Positions 17,834 to 27,398 of a DNA stretch of 61,689 nt are shown here, piece by piece. Numbering within the stretch: the stretch's first letter is position 1; each line of letters begins with the position of its first letter. The notes beneath the pieces were generated by a model that did not search any database, was not told the DNA's origin, and saw nothing but the letters and a program-made list of their open reading frames with translations. The stretch is from Ensifer sp. LC11 (GTDB lineage: Bacteria > Pseudomonadota > Alphaproteobacteria > Rhizobiales > Rhizobiaceae). The stretch covers positions 1 to 61,689 of the forward strand of contig NZ_MBSO01000030.1 in assembly GCF_001695835.1 (NCBI RefSeq). The letters are read 5' to 3'. Position numbers and translations under genes: made by a program.

Positions 17834-20800
17834 ATGAGTGAGATCCGCGGCGAAAAAGTCGGCTTTCGCAAGAAAGACATCGTCGCGTTGCATGCGTTGC
17901 CTTCGGCGCAGGCTCACGATCCTATTATCGTGCATGCCCCGCACAAGAGCACGGCCCCGCGGTTTTGCGCGAAGATCGCGCTCTACACCTTCCTGTTTGT
18001 CTTCGTCATCGGCGCGATCTTCGTCACGGCCATCGAGAGCGGCGTGATGGACAGCACGCTGAATGCGCGCGCCCGCACCGCACTCAACGCTGCCCTCGGC
18101 GACGCCTATCGCGCCGAAGTCGGCAGCACGGTTGTGCGCATGACCGGCAGCGGCGCGCTTGCGCTGAAGGCGCGGGAGGTCTCTCTCAACGAGGCCGCTT
18201 CTGGCCAGTCGGTGGCGAAACTTCGTTCTATTTCGATTGCACTCGACCCGCTGGCGCTCGTGACCGGTCGGATCGCCGTATCCAGCCTGGAAGCCGAAGG
18301 CGGTGATTTCGATACCGGGCTGCTTCCCAAGGGCGAGCCGCTTGACCTCACCAAGATCAAGATCGCTGATGTCGGCGACGCTTTGGAAGCGATTTTTTCC
18401 CACGTCGACCGAATGTCGCAAATGGCTTCCGGACGCGGAAATCAGACGGTGACGCTCTCGGACTTCAGTTTTTCCGTTGTCGGGGCACGCGACCGCGTCG
18501 TGCCGGTCGTTGCCACTGCGCTTGAATTCAACCGCGATGCCGCTGGCTCGATGAGCGTCAAGGGCAACGTTACCGTCGACGGGGTTGAGGTCGATCTCAG
18601 CGCTGATGCACTCGGTCAAGAGGGGCATGTGACCGGCTTCGAGGCGGCGATCACCAACCTGCCGCTCGCACCATTCCTCTACCATGGCAAGCTGGGCGCG
18701 GAGGCCGCCTTCGGTATCGACGCAGCCGCCGGACTGACGTTGAGGGCGACACGGGCGGCCGGCGAGGCGAAGCCGGATTTACGCGTCTCGGTGCGCACCT
18801 CGAAGGGCGCCTTCCATGCGGGTGGCTTCGTCTCAACCCTCAATCCCTCGCAGATGGATATCGCCTATGATTTCGAGCGCTCGTCGGTCGAGATCCTGCC
18901 GTCGCTGGTCAAGATCGGTCGCTCGACTTTTCCGTTTACCGGGGCGGTCATCGATCTCGACAAGATTGCCGGCACCACGGACAAGGGCTTCGCGATCGAC
19001 CTGCTTCTGAAGAACGCCAGCTCTGCGCCGGAAGACATCGCCGCGCCAGCGCTGACATTCGACGCCAAGGCCAACGGCCGATTTACCTCGGATACGCGCC
19101 GGCTGATCTTTGATCAGCTCGCCGTGTCGAGCCCGCTTGGCTCGATGTACGGCTCGCTTTCGGTCGCCTTCGGCAAGACATCGCCGCAAATCAGCTTCGC
19201 CTCGGTCAGCGACCGGATGGATGCGGCGGCCGTCAAGCAATTGTGGCCCTGGTGGCTGGCCAAGGGCGCGCGCCGCTGGGCGATCGGCAATCTCTTCGGT
19301 GGTACCGTCACCAATGCCCGGATCGAAGTGTCGGTCGCCGAAGGTCGTATCGCCAACAACGAGGGCGAGTTGAAGCTTGGTGACGAGGAACTCAACATCA
19401 ACTTCGACATCGACGACACCCGCATCAACATAACCGGTGAAATTCCGCCGCTTCGCGACACTTCCGGCACCTTCAAGCTGCGGGGGCAGCGCATGACCGT
19501 GCAGGTGGAAAAAGGCACAGCCTATTTTCCGTCCGGGCGCTCGGTCGCGCTCAACGGCGGTGACTTCATCCTTCCCGACGTCTACACGAAGCCGCTGATG
19601 GCCGAAATGAAGATCGAGGTCGGTGGAAATGCTGACGCGATTGCCGAGCTCGTCAGCTACAAGCCGATCCAGGCACTGCAGAAGACGCCGCTGTTGCCGG
19701 AGGATTTCAGTGGTCCTTTGACGGCAGTCGTCGGGGCTCGCTTCGGCCTGATCTCGGACCAGCGTCCGCCGAAGCCACTCTACCAGGTGGAGATGCAGCT
19801 CGATAAGGTCAGCGTGGATAAGGCGCTCGAAGGGCGCCCTGTAACGGACCTCGTCGGCACGTTCCGCGTCGACAATCAGCAGGCGGTGCTGGAGGCTGAT
19901 GCACGGATCGAAGGCGCCAAAGTCAAGGTCGAGCTCACTGAGCCGGTGGACGCGGCTTCGACGGTGAAGCGTTCTCGCCATATTTCGGGCACGCTCGACG
20001 ACGGCGTCTGGCAAAAGATCGCATCGGGGCCGTCGAGCGTCATCTCCGGACCGATTACGATTGATGTCACCATCGACGAGACCGGCAAGCAAAAGGTGAA
20101 GATCGGACTTGCCAAGGCGGAGCTGTCGCTTCCCTGGATCGGGTGGAGCAAGGGTGTCGGCATCCCGGCTGAAGCACAGTTCACCTCGAGCACGGACGGC
20201 GATCTGTCTACAATCAGCGACTTTGCGCTTGCCGGCGACGGTTTTGGCGCGCGTGGCACTTTTCGGGTAGACGATCGCGGCCTCGTATCGGCCGATCTCG
20301 ACAATGTGCGGCTGGCACAGGGGGATGATTTCAGGGTTTCGGTGGATCGCAACAAGAGCGGCTATGCCGCGACGTTGACTGGCGCTACTGCGGATATCAG
20401 GCCCATCCTGGCGCAGCTGAAGGCGGGAAGCGACCAGAATCAGAGCGGCGGCGACGACGTCGCGATCAAGGCGCAGCTTGGCCGCGTCACCGGCTTCAAC
20501 GGCGAATTCCTGTCGAACGTCAACCTCGTCTATGCCGAGCGCGGCCGCCAGATCGAGGACGTCAATCTCTCGGCCGTTACCAGCAGCGGCCAGGCGCTCG
20601 TCGCAAAACTCGCCAAGGCGGGGGCGGACAACACGCTGGAGCTGACGACCGGCGACGCCGGTTCGCTCGCCCGGTTTGCCGATATCTACCAGAACATGCG
20701 TGGCGGCCTGCTGAACCTGAAATTGCGCGACCGTGGCGGGCGTTCCTGGCGCGGCAGCGTCGATATCCGCAAGTTCCAACTGATCGGCGAGCAACGGCTA

Positions 20801-21226
20801 CAATCAATGGTATCGACGCCAACCGGCGCAGACGGGCGCAGCCTCAATCAGGCTGTGCGGCGCGACATTGACGTGAGCTCGGCGCGCTTCGAGCGCGGCT
20901 TCGCCCAGCTGGCGCTCGATCGCGGCGCCATCCGTGTCGACGGCGGCGTCCTGCGCGGGACCGACGTCGGCGCCACGTTCCAGGGGACGGTGCGCGACAA
21001 CAACGGCATCATGGACATGACCGGCACGTTCATGCCGGCCTATGGGCTGAACCGCCTCTTCGGCGAGCTGCCGCTGATCGGCGTGCTGCTCGGCAACGGC
21101 CGCGACCGTGGCCTGCTTGGCATCACCTTTAAGCTGAACGGCCCGTTCAACCAGCCGAGGCTGACGATCAATCCCCTGTCGATCATCGCCCCCGGCGTCT
21201 TCCGCAGCATCTTCGAATTCCAATGA
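17834..21226 (+). CDS. Large AsmA/YhdP-like membrane protein (DUF3971)
   Basis: The 1130-residue protein has one transmembrane segment (about 48-66) and a very long repetitive beta-strand region facing the periplasm, ending in an AsmA-like C-terminal part (MDMTGTFMPAYGLNRLFGEL and NPLSIIAPGVF). Proteins of this type (YhdP, TamB, AsmA) form hydrophobic grooves that move phospholipids between inner and outer membranes. The DUF3971 part is in the middle. I chose the ATG at 17834, with GGAGG 12 bases upstream; the frame is open back to 17654, with another ATG at 17741, and its real start is uncertain. It is monocistronic and convergent with tyrS. Confidence 0.85.
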   Translation: MSEIRGEKVGFRKKDIVALHALPSAQAHDPIIVHAPHKSTAPRFCAKIALYTFLFVFVIGAIFVTAIESGVMDSTLNARARTALNAALGDAYRAEVGSTVVRMTGSGALALKAREVSLNEAASGQSVAKLRSISIALDPLALVTGRIAVSSLEAEGGDFDTGLLPKGEPLDLTKIKIADVGDALEAIFSHVDRMSQMASGRGNQTVTLSDFSFSVVGARDRVVPVVATALEFNRDAAGSMSVKGNVTVDGVEVDLSADALGQEGHVTGFEAAITNLPLAPFLYHGKLGAEAAFGIDAAAGLTLRATRAAGEAKPDLRVSVRTSKGAFHAGGFVSTLNPSQMDIAYDFERSSVEILPSLVKIGRSTFPFTGAVIDLDKIAGTTDKGFAIDLLLKNASSAPEDIAAPALTFDAKANGRFTSDTRRLIFDQLAVSSPLGSMYGSLSVAFGKTSPQISFASVSDRMDAAAVKQLWPWWLAKGARRWAIGNLFGGTVTNARIEVSVAEGRIANNEGELKLGDEELNINFDIDDTRINITGEIPPLRDTSGTFKLRGQRMTVQVEKGTAYFPSGRSVALNGGDFILPDVYTKPLMAEMKIEVGGNADAIAELVSYKPIQALQKTPLLPEDFSGPLTAVVGARFGLISDQRPPKPLYQVEMQLDKVSVDKALEGRPVTDLVGTFRVDNQQAVLEADARIEGAKVKVELTEPVDAASTVKRSRHISGTLDDGVWQKIASGPSSVISGPITIDVTIDETGKQKVKIGLAKAELSLPWIGWSKGVGIPAEAQFTSSTDGDLSTISDFALAGDGFGARGTFRVDDRGLVSADLDNVRLAQGDDFRVSVDRNKSGYAATLTGATADIRPILAQLKAGSDQNQSGGDDVAIKAQLGRVTGFNGEFLSNVNLVYAERGRQIEDVNLSAVTSSGQALVAKLAKAGADNTLELTTGDAGSLARFADIYQNMRGGLLNLKLRDRGGRSWRGSVDIRKFQLIGEQRLQSMVSTPTGADGRSLNQAVRRDIDVSSARFERGFAQLALDRGAIRVDGGVLRGTDVGATFQGTVRDNNGIMDMTGTFMPAYGLNRLFGELPLIGVLLGNGRDRGLLGITFKLNGPFNQPRLTINPLSIIAPGVFRSIFEFQ

Positions 21227-21230
21227 AAAA

Positions 21231-21250
21231 GGCCGGCGCTAAGGCCGGCC
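21231..21250. terminator. Terminator hairpin between convergent genes
   Basis: GGCCGGC and GCCGGCC form a 7-bp GC stem with a 6-base loop, five bases past the AsmA-like stop and 30 bases from the tyrS stop. It is placed to stop transcription from both sides. A strong T-run is missing on the plus strand, but A-rich sequence before the stem gives one on the minus strand. Confidence 0.6.
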
Positions 21251-21279
21251 CTTCAGATCGATTTGTGTGTTGTCTCGGC

Positions 21280-22536
21280 TCAGGCCGGACGCACGAGGAT
21301 GTGCTTCTTCTTGCCGAGCGACAGTTTGACAACGTTGTCGGCGGTAACGTCGCCGGTGCCGATGAGACGACGCTCGTCGCTGACCGCCTCGTCGTTGATC
21401 CTGACAGCGCCACCCTGAACATGGCGGCGGGCTTCGCCGTTGGAGGCGGCGAGGCCGGCGCGCACGATCAGCGTCAGTAGCCCGAGGCCGGCTTCGAGTT
21501 CTGCCGCCGGAATTTCGACTGAAGGCAGGTTGTCGGCGAGCGCGCCTTCCTCGAAGGTCTTGCGCGCGGTCTCCGCCGCCTGCTCGGCGGCCTCGCGACC
21601 GTGCAGCATGGCGGTGATTTCCGTCGCCAGGATCTTCTTGACTTCGTTGATCTCCGATCCGCCGAGCGTCGAAAGGCGCTCGATCTCCGCCATTGGCAGC
21701 GTGGTATAAAGCTTCAGGAAGCGGGTAACGTCCGCATCTTCGGTGTTGCGCCAGTACTGCCAGAAGTCATAGGCCGACAGCATGTCCGGGTTGAGCCAGA
21801 TCGCGCCGTTGACCGACTTGCCCATCTTGGCGCCCGACGACGTCGTCAAGAGCGGAGACGTCAGCGCGTAGAGCTGCTCAGTGCCCATGCGATGGCCGAG
21901 GTCGATGCCGTTGATGATGTTGCCCCACTGGTCCGAGCCGCCCATCTGCAGGCGGCAGCCGGTGCGCTTGTGCAGTTCGACGAAGTCGTAGGCCTGCAGG
22001 ATCATGTAGTTGAACTCGAGGAACGACAGCGACTGCTCGCGATCAAGCCGCGTCTTGACGCTGTCGAACGAAAGCATGCGGTTGACCGAGAAGTGACGGC
22101 CGACGTCGCGCAGGAATTCGAGGTAGTTGATGCCAAGCAGCCAGTCGGCGTTGTTGATCATCAACGCGTCCTTGGGGCCCTCGCCATAGGTGAGGTAGTT
22201 GGAGAAGACCGTCTTGATGCTCGCGATGTTGGATTCGATCGTCGCGGGCGTCATCAATTGCCGCGCCTCGTCCTTGAAGGACGGGTCGCCCACCATGCCG
22301 GTGCCGCCGCCCATCAACGAGATCGGCCGATGGCCGGTCGCCTGCATCCAGTGCAGCATCATGATCTGGATCAGTCCGCCGGCATGCAGGCTCGGCGCCG
22401 TCGGGTCGAAGCCGATATAGGCCGTCACGGTTTCCTTACGGAACAGTTCGTCCAGGCCAGACTCGTCAGAGATCTGGTGGATGAAACCACGCTCGCTGAG
22501 GGTGTGAAGGAAATCGGACTTGAAACCGGACATCAT
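21280..22536 (-). CDS. tyrS: Tyrosyl-tRNA synthetase
   Basis: TyrRS charges tRNA-Tyr with tyrosine. The 418-residue protein has the class I signature in modified form, [11 protein letters not shown] near residues 45-55 (HIGH-like), and the KMSKS-like loop [11 protein letters not shown] near 230-240. The C-terminal 65 residues form an S4 RNA-binding domain with [21 protein letters not shown]. The start could be either of two adjacent Met codons. It is divergent from anmK, with 94 bases between them holding an inverted repeat. Confidence 0.97.
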   Translation of the reverse strand: MMSGFKSDFLHTLSERGFIHQISDESGLDELFRKETVTAYIGFDPTAPSLHAGGLIQIMMLHWMQATGHRPISLMGGGTGMVGDPSFKDEARQLMTPATIESNIASIKTVFSNYLTYGEGPKDALMINNADWLLGINYLEFLRDVGRHFSVNRMLSFDSVKTRLDREQSLSFLEFNYMILQAYDFVELHKRTGCRLQMGGSDQWGNIINGIDLGHRMGTEQLYALTSPLLTTSSGAKMGKSVNGAIWLNPDMLSAYDFWQYWRNTEDADVTRFLKLYTTLPMAEIERLSTLGGSEINEVKKILATEITAMLHGREAAEQAAETARKTFEEGALADNLPSVEIPAAELEAGLGLLTLIVRAGLAASNGEARRHVQGGAVRINDEAVSDERRLIGTGDVTADNVVKLSLGKKKHILVRPA

Positions 22537-22595
22537 CTGTCTTTCTTACGGGGAAGTTTTTGAACGAACGGGCGTTTAGCACTGTTTCCGCGCAT

Positions 22596-22614
22596 AATCA
22601 CTCCAAAAGTGATT
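22596..22614. promoter_or_regulatory. Inverted repeat between tyrS and anmK
   Basis: AATCACT and AGTGATT form a perfect 7-bp inverted repeat with a 5-base spacer, 16 bases before the anmK start and 59 bases before tyrS. It could be an operator or a small leader hairpin. No regulator can be named. Confidence 0.35.
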
Positions 22615-22630
22615 CTGGAAATCTGACGGC

Positions 22631-23770
22631 ATGGCACAGACAAAAAACGCAATCGGCCTGATGAGTGGCACGAGCATGGACGGCATCGACGTCGCGTTAC
22701 TGCGCACGGACGGGGACTGCATCGTCGAGCGTGGCCCGTCGGCCGGCTTTGCTTATGATGCCGGCTTTCGCGACCGGCTGAAGCAGGGCCTGGTCGATGC
22801 AACGACGATGACAAAACGGGATCAAAGGCCGGGCGCTCTTGCCGATCTTGAACGCGAGCTGACGCTGCGGCACGCCGAGGCGGTCAAATTCTTCCTGCAG
22901 CAGAACGACCTGACGGCGGCGGCGATCGATGTGATCGGTTTCCACGGCCAGACCGTGCTGCATCGGCCGGATGAGGCCCTGACGGTGCAGATCGGCGACG
23001 GCCCGCTGCTTGCGCGTGAGACCGGCATCGATGTCGTCTACGACATGCGCGCCAACGACATGGAGCAGGGCGGGCAGGGCGCACCGCTGATTCCCGCGTA
23101 CCACGCCGCACTTGCGCGTGGCACGGCGACTGACCGCGGCCTCGCCGCGCCGGTCGTCTTCGTGAATATCGGCGGCATTTCCAACCTGACCTTTATCGGC
23201 ACCGGCGAAACGCTCATTGCCTATGACAGCGGCCCCGGCAACACGTTGATCGATCAATGGGTCGAGGCCCATGCCGGAATTCCCTACGACCAGGGAGGTA
23301 TGATCGCCAGCGAGGGAGCCGTTCTTGCCGGGCTTGCCGACCGTTATCTCTCCAACAGCTTCTTCACCGCAACGAAGCGCCGCTCACTGGATCGAAATGA
23401 CTTTGCGCCGCCGCACGGGCGGGACGCTGACCTTGCCGACGGCGCCCGCACGCTCGCCCATGTGACGGCAGCGGCAATCATCAAGTCGGCCGGGCACCTT
23501 CCGCAGCGGCCGGCGACCTACATCGTGTGCGGCGGCGGTCGCCTCAATCCGGTGATCATGCGCGATCTCGCGTCACTCGCCGAACAGGAGGGCGCGGCAG
23601 TTCTTGCGGCGGAGGAAGTGGGCCTCAATGGCGATTCCATGGAGGCGGAGGCCTGGGCCTATCTGGCTGTGCGTGCGCTGAGCGGGCTGCCGCTCACCTA
23701 TCCAGGAACAACAGGCGTTCGGCAGCCGGCAAGCGGTGGCAAATATGCCGCAAAGCCCCGGAATGGATAG
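22631..23770 (+). CDS. anmK: Anhydro-N-acetylmuramic acid kinase
   Basis: AnmK phosphorylates and opens 1,6-anhydro-MurNAc released in cell-wall recycling, giving MurNAc 6-phosphate. The 379-residue protein has the ATP-binding sugar-kinase fold: [17 protein letters not shown] at residues 9-25 is the family signature, with [26 protein letters not shown], and [13 protein letters not shown] later on. No murQ or nagZ is next to it. The gene stands alone on the plus strand. Confidence 0.96.
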   Translation: MAQTKNAIGLMSGTSMDGIDVALLRTDGDCIVERGPSAGFAYDAGFRDRLKQGLVDATTMTKRDQRPGALADLERELTLRHAEAVKFFLQQNDLTAAAIDVIGFHGQTVLHRPDEALTVQIGDGPLLARETGIDVVYDMRANDMEQGGQGAPLIPAYHAALARGTATDRGLAAPVVFVNIGGISNLTFIGTGETLIAYDSGPGNTLIDQWVEAHAGIPYDQGGMIASEGAVLAGLADRYLSNSFFTATKRRSLDRNDFAPPHGRDADLADGARTLAHVTAAAIIKSAGHLPQRPATYIVCGGGRLNPVIMRDLASLAEQEGAAVLAAEEVGLNGDSMEAEAWAYLAVRALSGLPLTYPGTTGVRQPASGGKYAAKPRNG

Positions 23771-23900
23771 GTCCGGATCCGGCCAGCGCTCCCACCGCCG
23801 GATTAATCAAATTTTCGCATCGGAGAATTAGGATCGGCAGCCGCTGCCCCAGAAGGTGGCAATAAGCAGCTAACGCAGTACGAAGGTTTCGGGTTCGTCG

Positions 23901-25100
23901 ATGGGTGGTGCGATATCTCTGCTGGCTGTGAATTTCATCATTGCGCAGATATTCACGGCCGCATTCCTCACCATTGCCGCGAAGAGCCGCCAACGTCGTG
24001 CGGCGCTGTGGTGTGCAGCCGGATTTGCCGTCGCTTCGCTTTCGGCGGTTTGCGAGGCAATCGTTCCCTTTTCGTCGACGCCGCGGATCTTTGCGATCGC
24101 GGCCTTTGCTTGCGTGCTCGGCGGTTTCTGTCTGCTGCGCTTTGGCCTGGGGCTTTTCTACCAGGTGCCGGTGCACTGGTCCGCGCTCTGTGGGTGTTTC
24201 GTGGCCGGCGTCGCGCTGGATGTGGCGATCTTTGATCTACCGAGGGGAACCTGGCAGCATTCCTTCTTCTACCAGATGCCTTTTGTCCTCATTCAGGCGT
24301 GGACCGCATCGGTCGTGATCCGTTCGGGGCGCCGCTCGTTCTTCGACTGGCTGCTCTTCGGCCTTCTGGCATTGTCGGCAGCCTATTACCTGATGAAGAT
24401 CTATGCCGCCGTCGCGGTTGGCTCGGGCGCAACCGCCCAGGATTATGTTTCGAGCAATTTCGCGCTCGTCTCACAGGCGCTCGGGGCGATGCTGATCGTC
24501 GGCGCCGGCCTGGCCATGCTTGGCGTGATGGTCAAGGACATCGTTGACGACGCGCAGGCCCGTTCGGAAATCGATCTGCTGTCCGGTCTTTACAATCGCC
24601 GCGGCTTCACGGAGCGCGTCATGCCGCTGCTGCACGCCCGCGCCAGCGAGACGCCCGGCACACTCATCCTGGCGGACCTCGACCGTTTCAAGCTGGTCAA
24701 CGACACTTACGGTCACCTCACAGGCGATCAGGTGATTTGCCGGTTTGCCCGCGTGCTGATGGACGTGATGCCGAACCGCGCTGTCGCCGGCCGCTTGGGC
24801 GGCGAGGAGTTTGCCGTCTACCTGCCATGCACGGAATTGTCGGAAGCGCGTGTCGTCGCCCATGGCATGCGCGCCGCGATCATGTCTCAGCAGATCGCCG
24901 GTTTGCCGGAAGCGGCGCGTGTCACAGCAAGTTTCGGCGTGGCCGCCACCGGCCGCGGCGAGACGCTGGATCTCGTCATGCAGCGCGCAGACAAGGCCCT
25001 CTACGCGGCCAAGGAAAATGGCCGCAATCGGGTCGAGTGCGCCGAGACGCCGATAACCGTCGTCAATCCGGCGGTGCCGCATTGGATCGGTCGCCCCTAA
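23901..25100 (+). CDS. Membrane-bound diguanylate cyclase (GGDEF)
   Basis: The 399-residue protein has about six transmembrane helices in residues 1-210, forming a sensor, then a GGDEF domain of about 170 residues. The active-site motif GGEEF is at residues 300-304, with DLDRFKLVNDTYGH upstream carrying the metal and base contacts, so it should make c-di-GMP. The inhibitory RxxD site expected five residues before GGEEF is absent (PNRA there), so it may escape product inhibition. No EAL domain is present. It may feed the PilZ protein at 290-595, but they are far apart. Confidence 0.93.
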   Translation: MGGAISLLAVNFIIAQIFTAAFLTIAAKSRQRRAALWCAAGFAVASLSAVCEAIVPFSSTPRIFAIAAFACVLGGFCLLRFGLGLFYQVPVHWSALCGCFVAGVALDVAIFDLPRGTWQHSFFYQMPFVLIQAWTASVVIRSGRRSFFDWLLFGLLALSAAYYLMKIYAAVAVGSGATAQDYVSSNFALVSQALGAMLIVGAGLAMLGVMVKDIVDDAQARSEIDLLSGLYNRRGFTERVMPLLHARASETPGTLILADLDRFKLVNDTYGHLTGDQVICRFARVLMDVMPNRAVAGRLGGEEFAVYLPCTELSEARVVAHGMRAAIMSQQIAGLPEAARVTASFGVAATGRGETLDLVMQRADKALYAAKENGRNRVECAETPITVVNPAVPHWIGRP

Positions 25101-25125
25101 ATCTTGACATCCGCCACGCATAAAA

Positions 25126-25159
25126 AAAGCGCCGCCCGTGCGAATACAGGCGGCGCTTT
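25126..25159. terminator. Bidirectional terminator
   Basis: AAAGCGCCGCC and GGCGGCGCTTT form an 11-bp stem with a 12-base loop, flanked by a run of A on the left and T on the right. It lies between the convergent GGDEF and hydrolase genes and is a good Rho-independent terminator in both directions. Confidence 0.85.
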
Positions 25160-25178
25160 GCGTTGCGTTGGCGCTCTA

Positions 25179-25856
25179 TCAGCGGATGCGCTTGGCAGCC
25201 GGCTCCGGCGTCAGCTCGCCGTTGAGGCGACGGTCGAGGTAGTCCTCGCATTCCGTCATCAGACCTTCGACCTGACCGTTGAAGAAGTGGTTGGCGCCGG
25301 GCACCGTGCGATGGGTAATCAGAATGCCCTTCTGCGCCTTCAGCTTTTCCACGAGACCGTTCACGTCCTTTTCCGGCGCCACCTTGTCGGAATCGCCGTT
25401 GATGATCAGGCCCGAGGACGGGCAGGGCGCCAGGAACGAGAAGTCGTAGATGTTCGGCTGCGGTGCCACCGCCATGAAACCTTCGATCTCCGGGCGGCGC
25501 ATCAGGAGCTGCATGCCGATCCAGGCGCCGAAGGAGTAGCCGGCCACCCAGCAGCTCTTGGAATCCGGATGCAGGCTCTGCACCCAGTCAAGCGCAGACG
25601 CCGCATCCGAGAGCTCGCCGGCACCATGGTCGAATTCGCCCTGGCTGCGGCCGATGCCACGGAAATTGAACCGAAGCGTCGTAAAGCCGCGCTTCTGGAA
25701 CATGTAGAAGAGCTGATAGACGATCTGGTTGTTCATCGTACCGCCGAACTGCGGGTGCGGGTGCAGGATGATGGCGATCGGCGCACTCTTCTGCTTCGAA
25801 GGCTGGTAACGGCCTTCGAGGCGGCCGGCGGGTCCGTTGAAGATGATTTCGGGCAT
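25179..25856 (-). CDS. Alpha/beta hydrolase of the dienelactone/YqhK-like type
   Basis: The 225-residue protein has a clear alpha/beta hydrolase triad: Ser in GYSFGAW (about residues 105-111), Asp in NGDSDKVAP and His in GANHFFNG. LHPHPQFGGTMNN near residue 31-43 is the oxyanion region typical of the small bacterial group to which it belongs (HPHPxxGGxMxN). There is no signal peptide. It is divergent from the suf operon and shares its upstream region. The substrate is unknown, though members are often annotated as esterases. Confidence 0.85.
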   Translation of the reverse strand: MPEIIFNGPAGRLEGRYQPSKQKSAPIAIILHPHPQFGGTMNNQIVYQLFYMFQKRGFTTLRFNFRGIGRSQGEFDHGAGELSDAASALDWVQSLHPDSKSCWVAGYSFGAWIGMQLLMRRPEIEGFMAVAPQPNIYDFSFLAPCPSSGLIINGDSDKVAPEKDVNGLVEKLKAQKGILITHRTVPGANHFFNGQVEGLMTECEDYLDRRLNGELTPEPAAKRIR

Positions 25857-25910
25857 TGGTTCTCCGGGAGCGTTCCTGGTTCGAATCTTGGGTTCAGATC
25901 GCGATCAGTC

Positions 25911-25960
25911 TTGACGAAAGCAGTCAGCTTTTCTAAAACCTAGTTTAGAACCGTTCAAAA
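25911..25960 (+). promoter_or_regulatory. suf promoter with IRO (RirA-type) and Irr/ICE-type sites
   Basis: Three elements overlap here. TTGACG at 25911-25916 is a good -35 hexamer, with TAAAAC as a possible -10 17 bases later. TGA-N9-TCA at 25912-25926 matches the IRO motif bound by RirA in Rhizobium and Sinorhizobium, and it covers the -35. TTCTAAA-n6-TTTAGAA-n3-TTCAAAA at 25931-25960 contains a perfect 7-bp inverted repeat and an arrangement close to the ICE motif of Irr. The operon start is at 26081, about 120 bases downstream. Functional use is inferred. Confidence 0.7.
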
Positions 25961-26080
25961 CTTCTGTGCGGGCATTCCGCCTTGTGCTTCGTCTCATAAG
26001 GCAAGCGACGCGGAAAATTCAAGGAAAATGCATCGCCAGAGGTTGCCGGGTTGCGGCCTGTTGTTCTAGCGAAGGAAATC

Positions 26081-27247
26081 ATGTCGGGTTCGCGCATCTA
26101 TATGGACTGGAACGCCACCGCGCCGCTTCTGCCTGAAGCGCGTGAGGCTTGCCTGTCGGCGCTCGACCTCATCGGCAACCCGTCTTCCGTCCATGGTGAG
26201 GGCCGAGCGGTGCGCACGTTGATTGAAAATGCCCGTCGCGATGTCGCAGCACTTTGCGGCGCCAAGTCTTCAAGCGTGATCTTCACCAGCGGCGCCACGG
26301 AAGCCGCCAATCTGGTGCTGACGCCGGACTTCCGCATGGGACGCACGCCGCTCAGGATCGGCGGGCTCTACACTTCGGCGATCGAGCACCCGGCTGTGCG
26401 CGAGGGGGGGCGTTTCCCGCGCGAAGCATTACGCGAAATCCCGGTGACCTCGGCCGGCGTCGTCGACCTTGCGGCACTGCTAGAGCTTCTCAGTGCGCAT
26501 GACCGCGCGCTCGGCCTGCCGATGGTCGCCGTTATGCTGGTCAACAACGAGACCGGCATCATCCAGCCGATTACCGAGATCGGCGAGATCGTTCGCGGGT
26601 ATGGTGGTATACTCGTCGTTGACGCGGTCCAGGCCGCAGGGCGGGTGCCGCTCGCGATCGACGAACTCGGCGCCGACTTTCTCATTCTGTCGTCGCACAA
26701 GATCGGCGGTCCGAAAGGCGCCGGTGCCCTCGTGTCCCGCGGCGAGGTGATGATGCCAATCCCACTGATCCGCGGCGGCGGTCAGGAGAAGGGGCACCGC
26801 TCGGGGACCGAAAATCCGGTGGCGATTGCCGGCTTTGCCGCAGCTGCCCGCAAGGTGGGCAAGGACCTTGCGGCGCGGATGGGCCCGATCACTGCGTTGC
26901 GCGACAGGCTGGAGAGCGCGATGCTGGCGGCAGCGGCGGATGTGGTCATTCACGGCCGCGACGTTTCGCGCGTTGGCAACACGATATTCTTCACGCTTCC
27001 TGGTCTCAAGGCAGAGACGGGACAAATCGCCTTCGATCTGGAAGGCGTGGCGCTATCGGCGGGATCGGCCTGTTCGTCCGGCAAGGTCGGGCAGAGCCAC
27101 GTGCTGACGGCGATGGGCTACGATCCGCGCCAGGGCGCGCTGCGCATCTCGATTGGCGACGCGACGGGCGAAGCCGACATCGAGCGTTGCGCCGCCGCCT
27201 TCGCAAAGGTAGCAGCAAGACGACGCGCGCCAGGACAAGCGGCCTGA
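26081..27247 (+). CDS. NifS/IscS-like cysteine desulfurase, first gene of the suf operon
   Basis: This 388-residue PLP enzyme removes sulfur from cysteine. The PLP lysine is in LSSHKIGGPKGAGAL, the catalytic cysteine in GSACSSGKVGQSH near residue 327, and the N-terminus opens with YMDWNATAPLLPEAR. The loop around the cysteine is the group I (IscS/NifS) type, unlike the group II SufS encoded later in the same operon, so the operon has two unlike desulfurases. The ATG at 26081 has GAAGGAA ahead; the open frame continues upstream for 10 codons only. Rhizobial operons use the order desulfurase-BCD-S. Confidence 0.93.
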   Translation: MSGSRIYMDWNATAPLLPEAREACLSALDLIGNPSSVHGEGRAVRTLIENARRDVAALCGAKSSSVIFTSGATEAANLVLTPDFRMGRTPLRIGGLYTSAIEHPAVREGGRFPREALREIPVTSAGVVDLAALLELLSAHDRALGLPMVAVMLVNNETGIIQPITEIGEIVRGYGGILVVDAVQAAGRVPLAIDELGADFLILSSHKIGGPKGAGALVSRGEVMMPIPLIRGGGQEKGHRSGTENPVAIAGFAAAARKVGKDLAARMGPITALRDRLESAMLAAAADVVIHGRDVSRVGNTIFFTLPGLKAETGQIAFDLEGVALSAGSACSSGKVGQSHVLTAMGYDPRQGALRISIGDATGEADIERCAAAFAKVAARRRAPGQAA

Positions 27248-27398
27248 CGCGAGCGGTATGACGAAATTGCGGAAAAGCAATTTTCCGCTTGGCAAACAGG
27301 GTGAAAAACGCCTTTTAGCCATTACATAAGCGGTGCGCCAAGTTCACACCGCGCTGACAAGCTGCCGGACCTTGGATCCGGCAAGATTGGAGAACGAC

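Noticed and set aside
18833-20794. A 653-residue minus-strand frame opposite the AsmA-like gene.
   Set aside because: It has no signal, domain or ribosome site and mirrors the coding frame of a large, consistent membrane protein.
22537-22630. Possible T-box or other amino-acid leader before tyrS.
   Set aside because: No T-box sequence or specifier stem is visible and T-boxes are rare in Proteobacteria; only a short inverted repeat is present.
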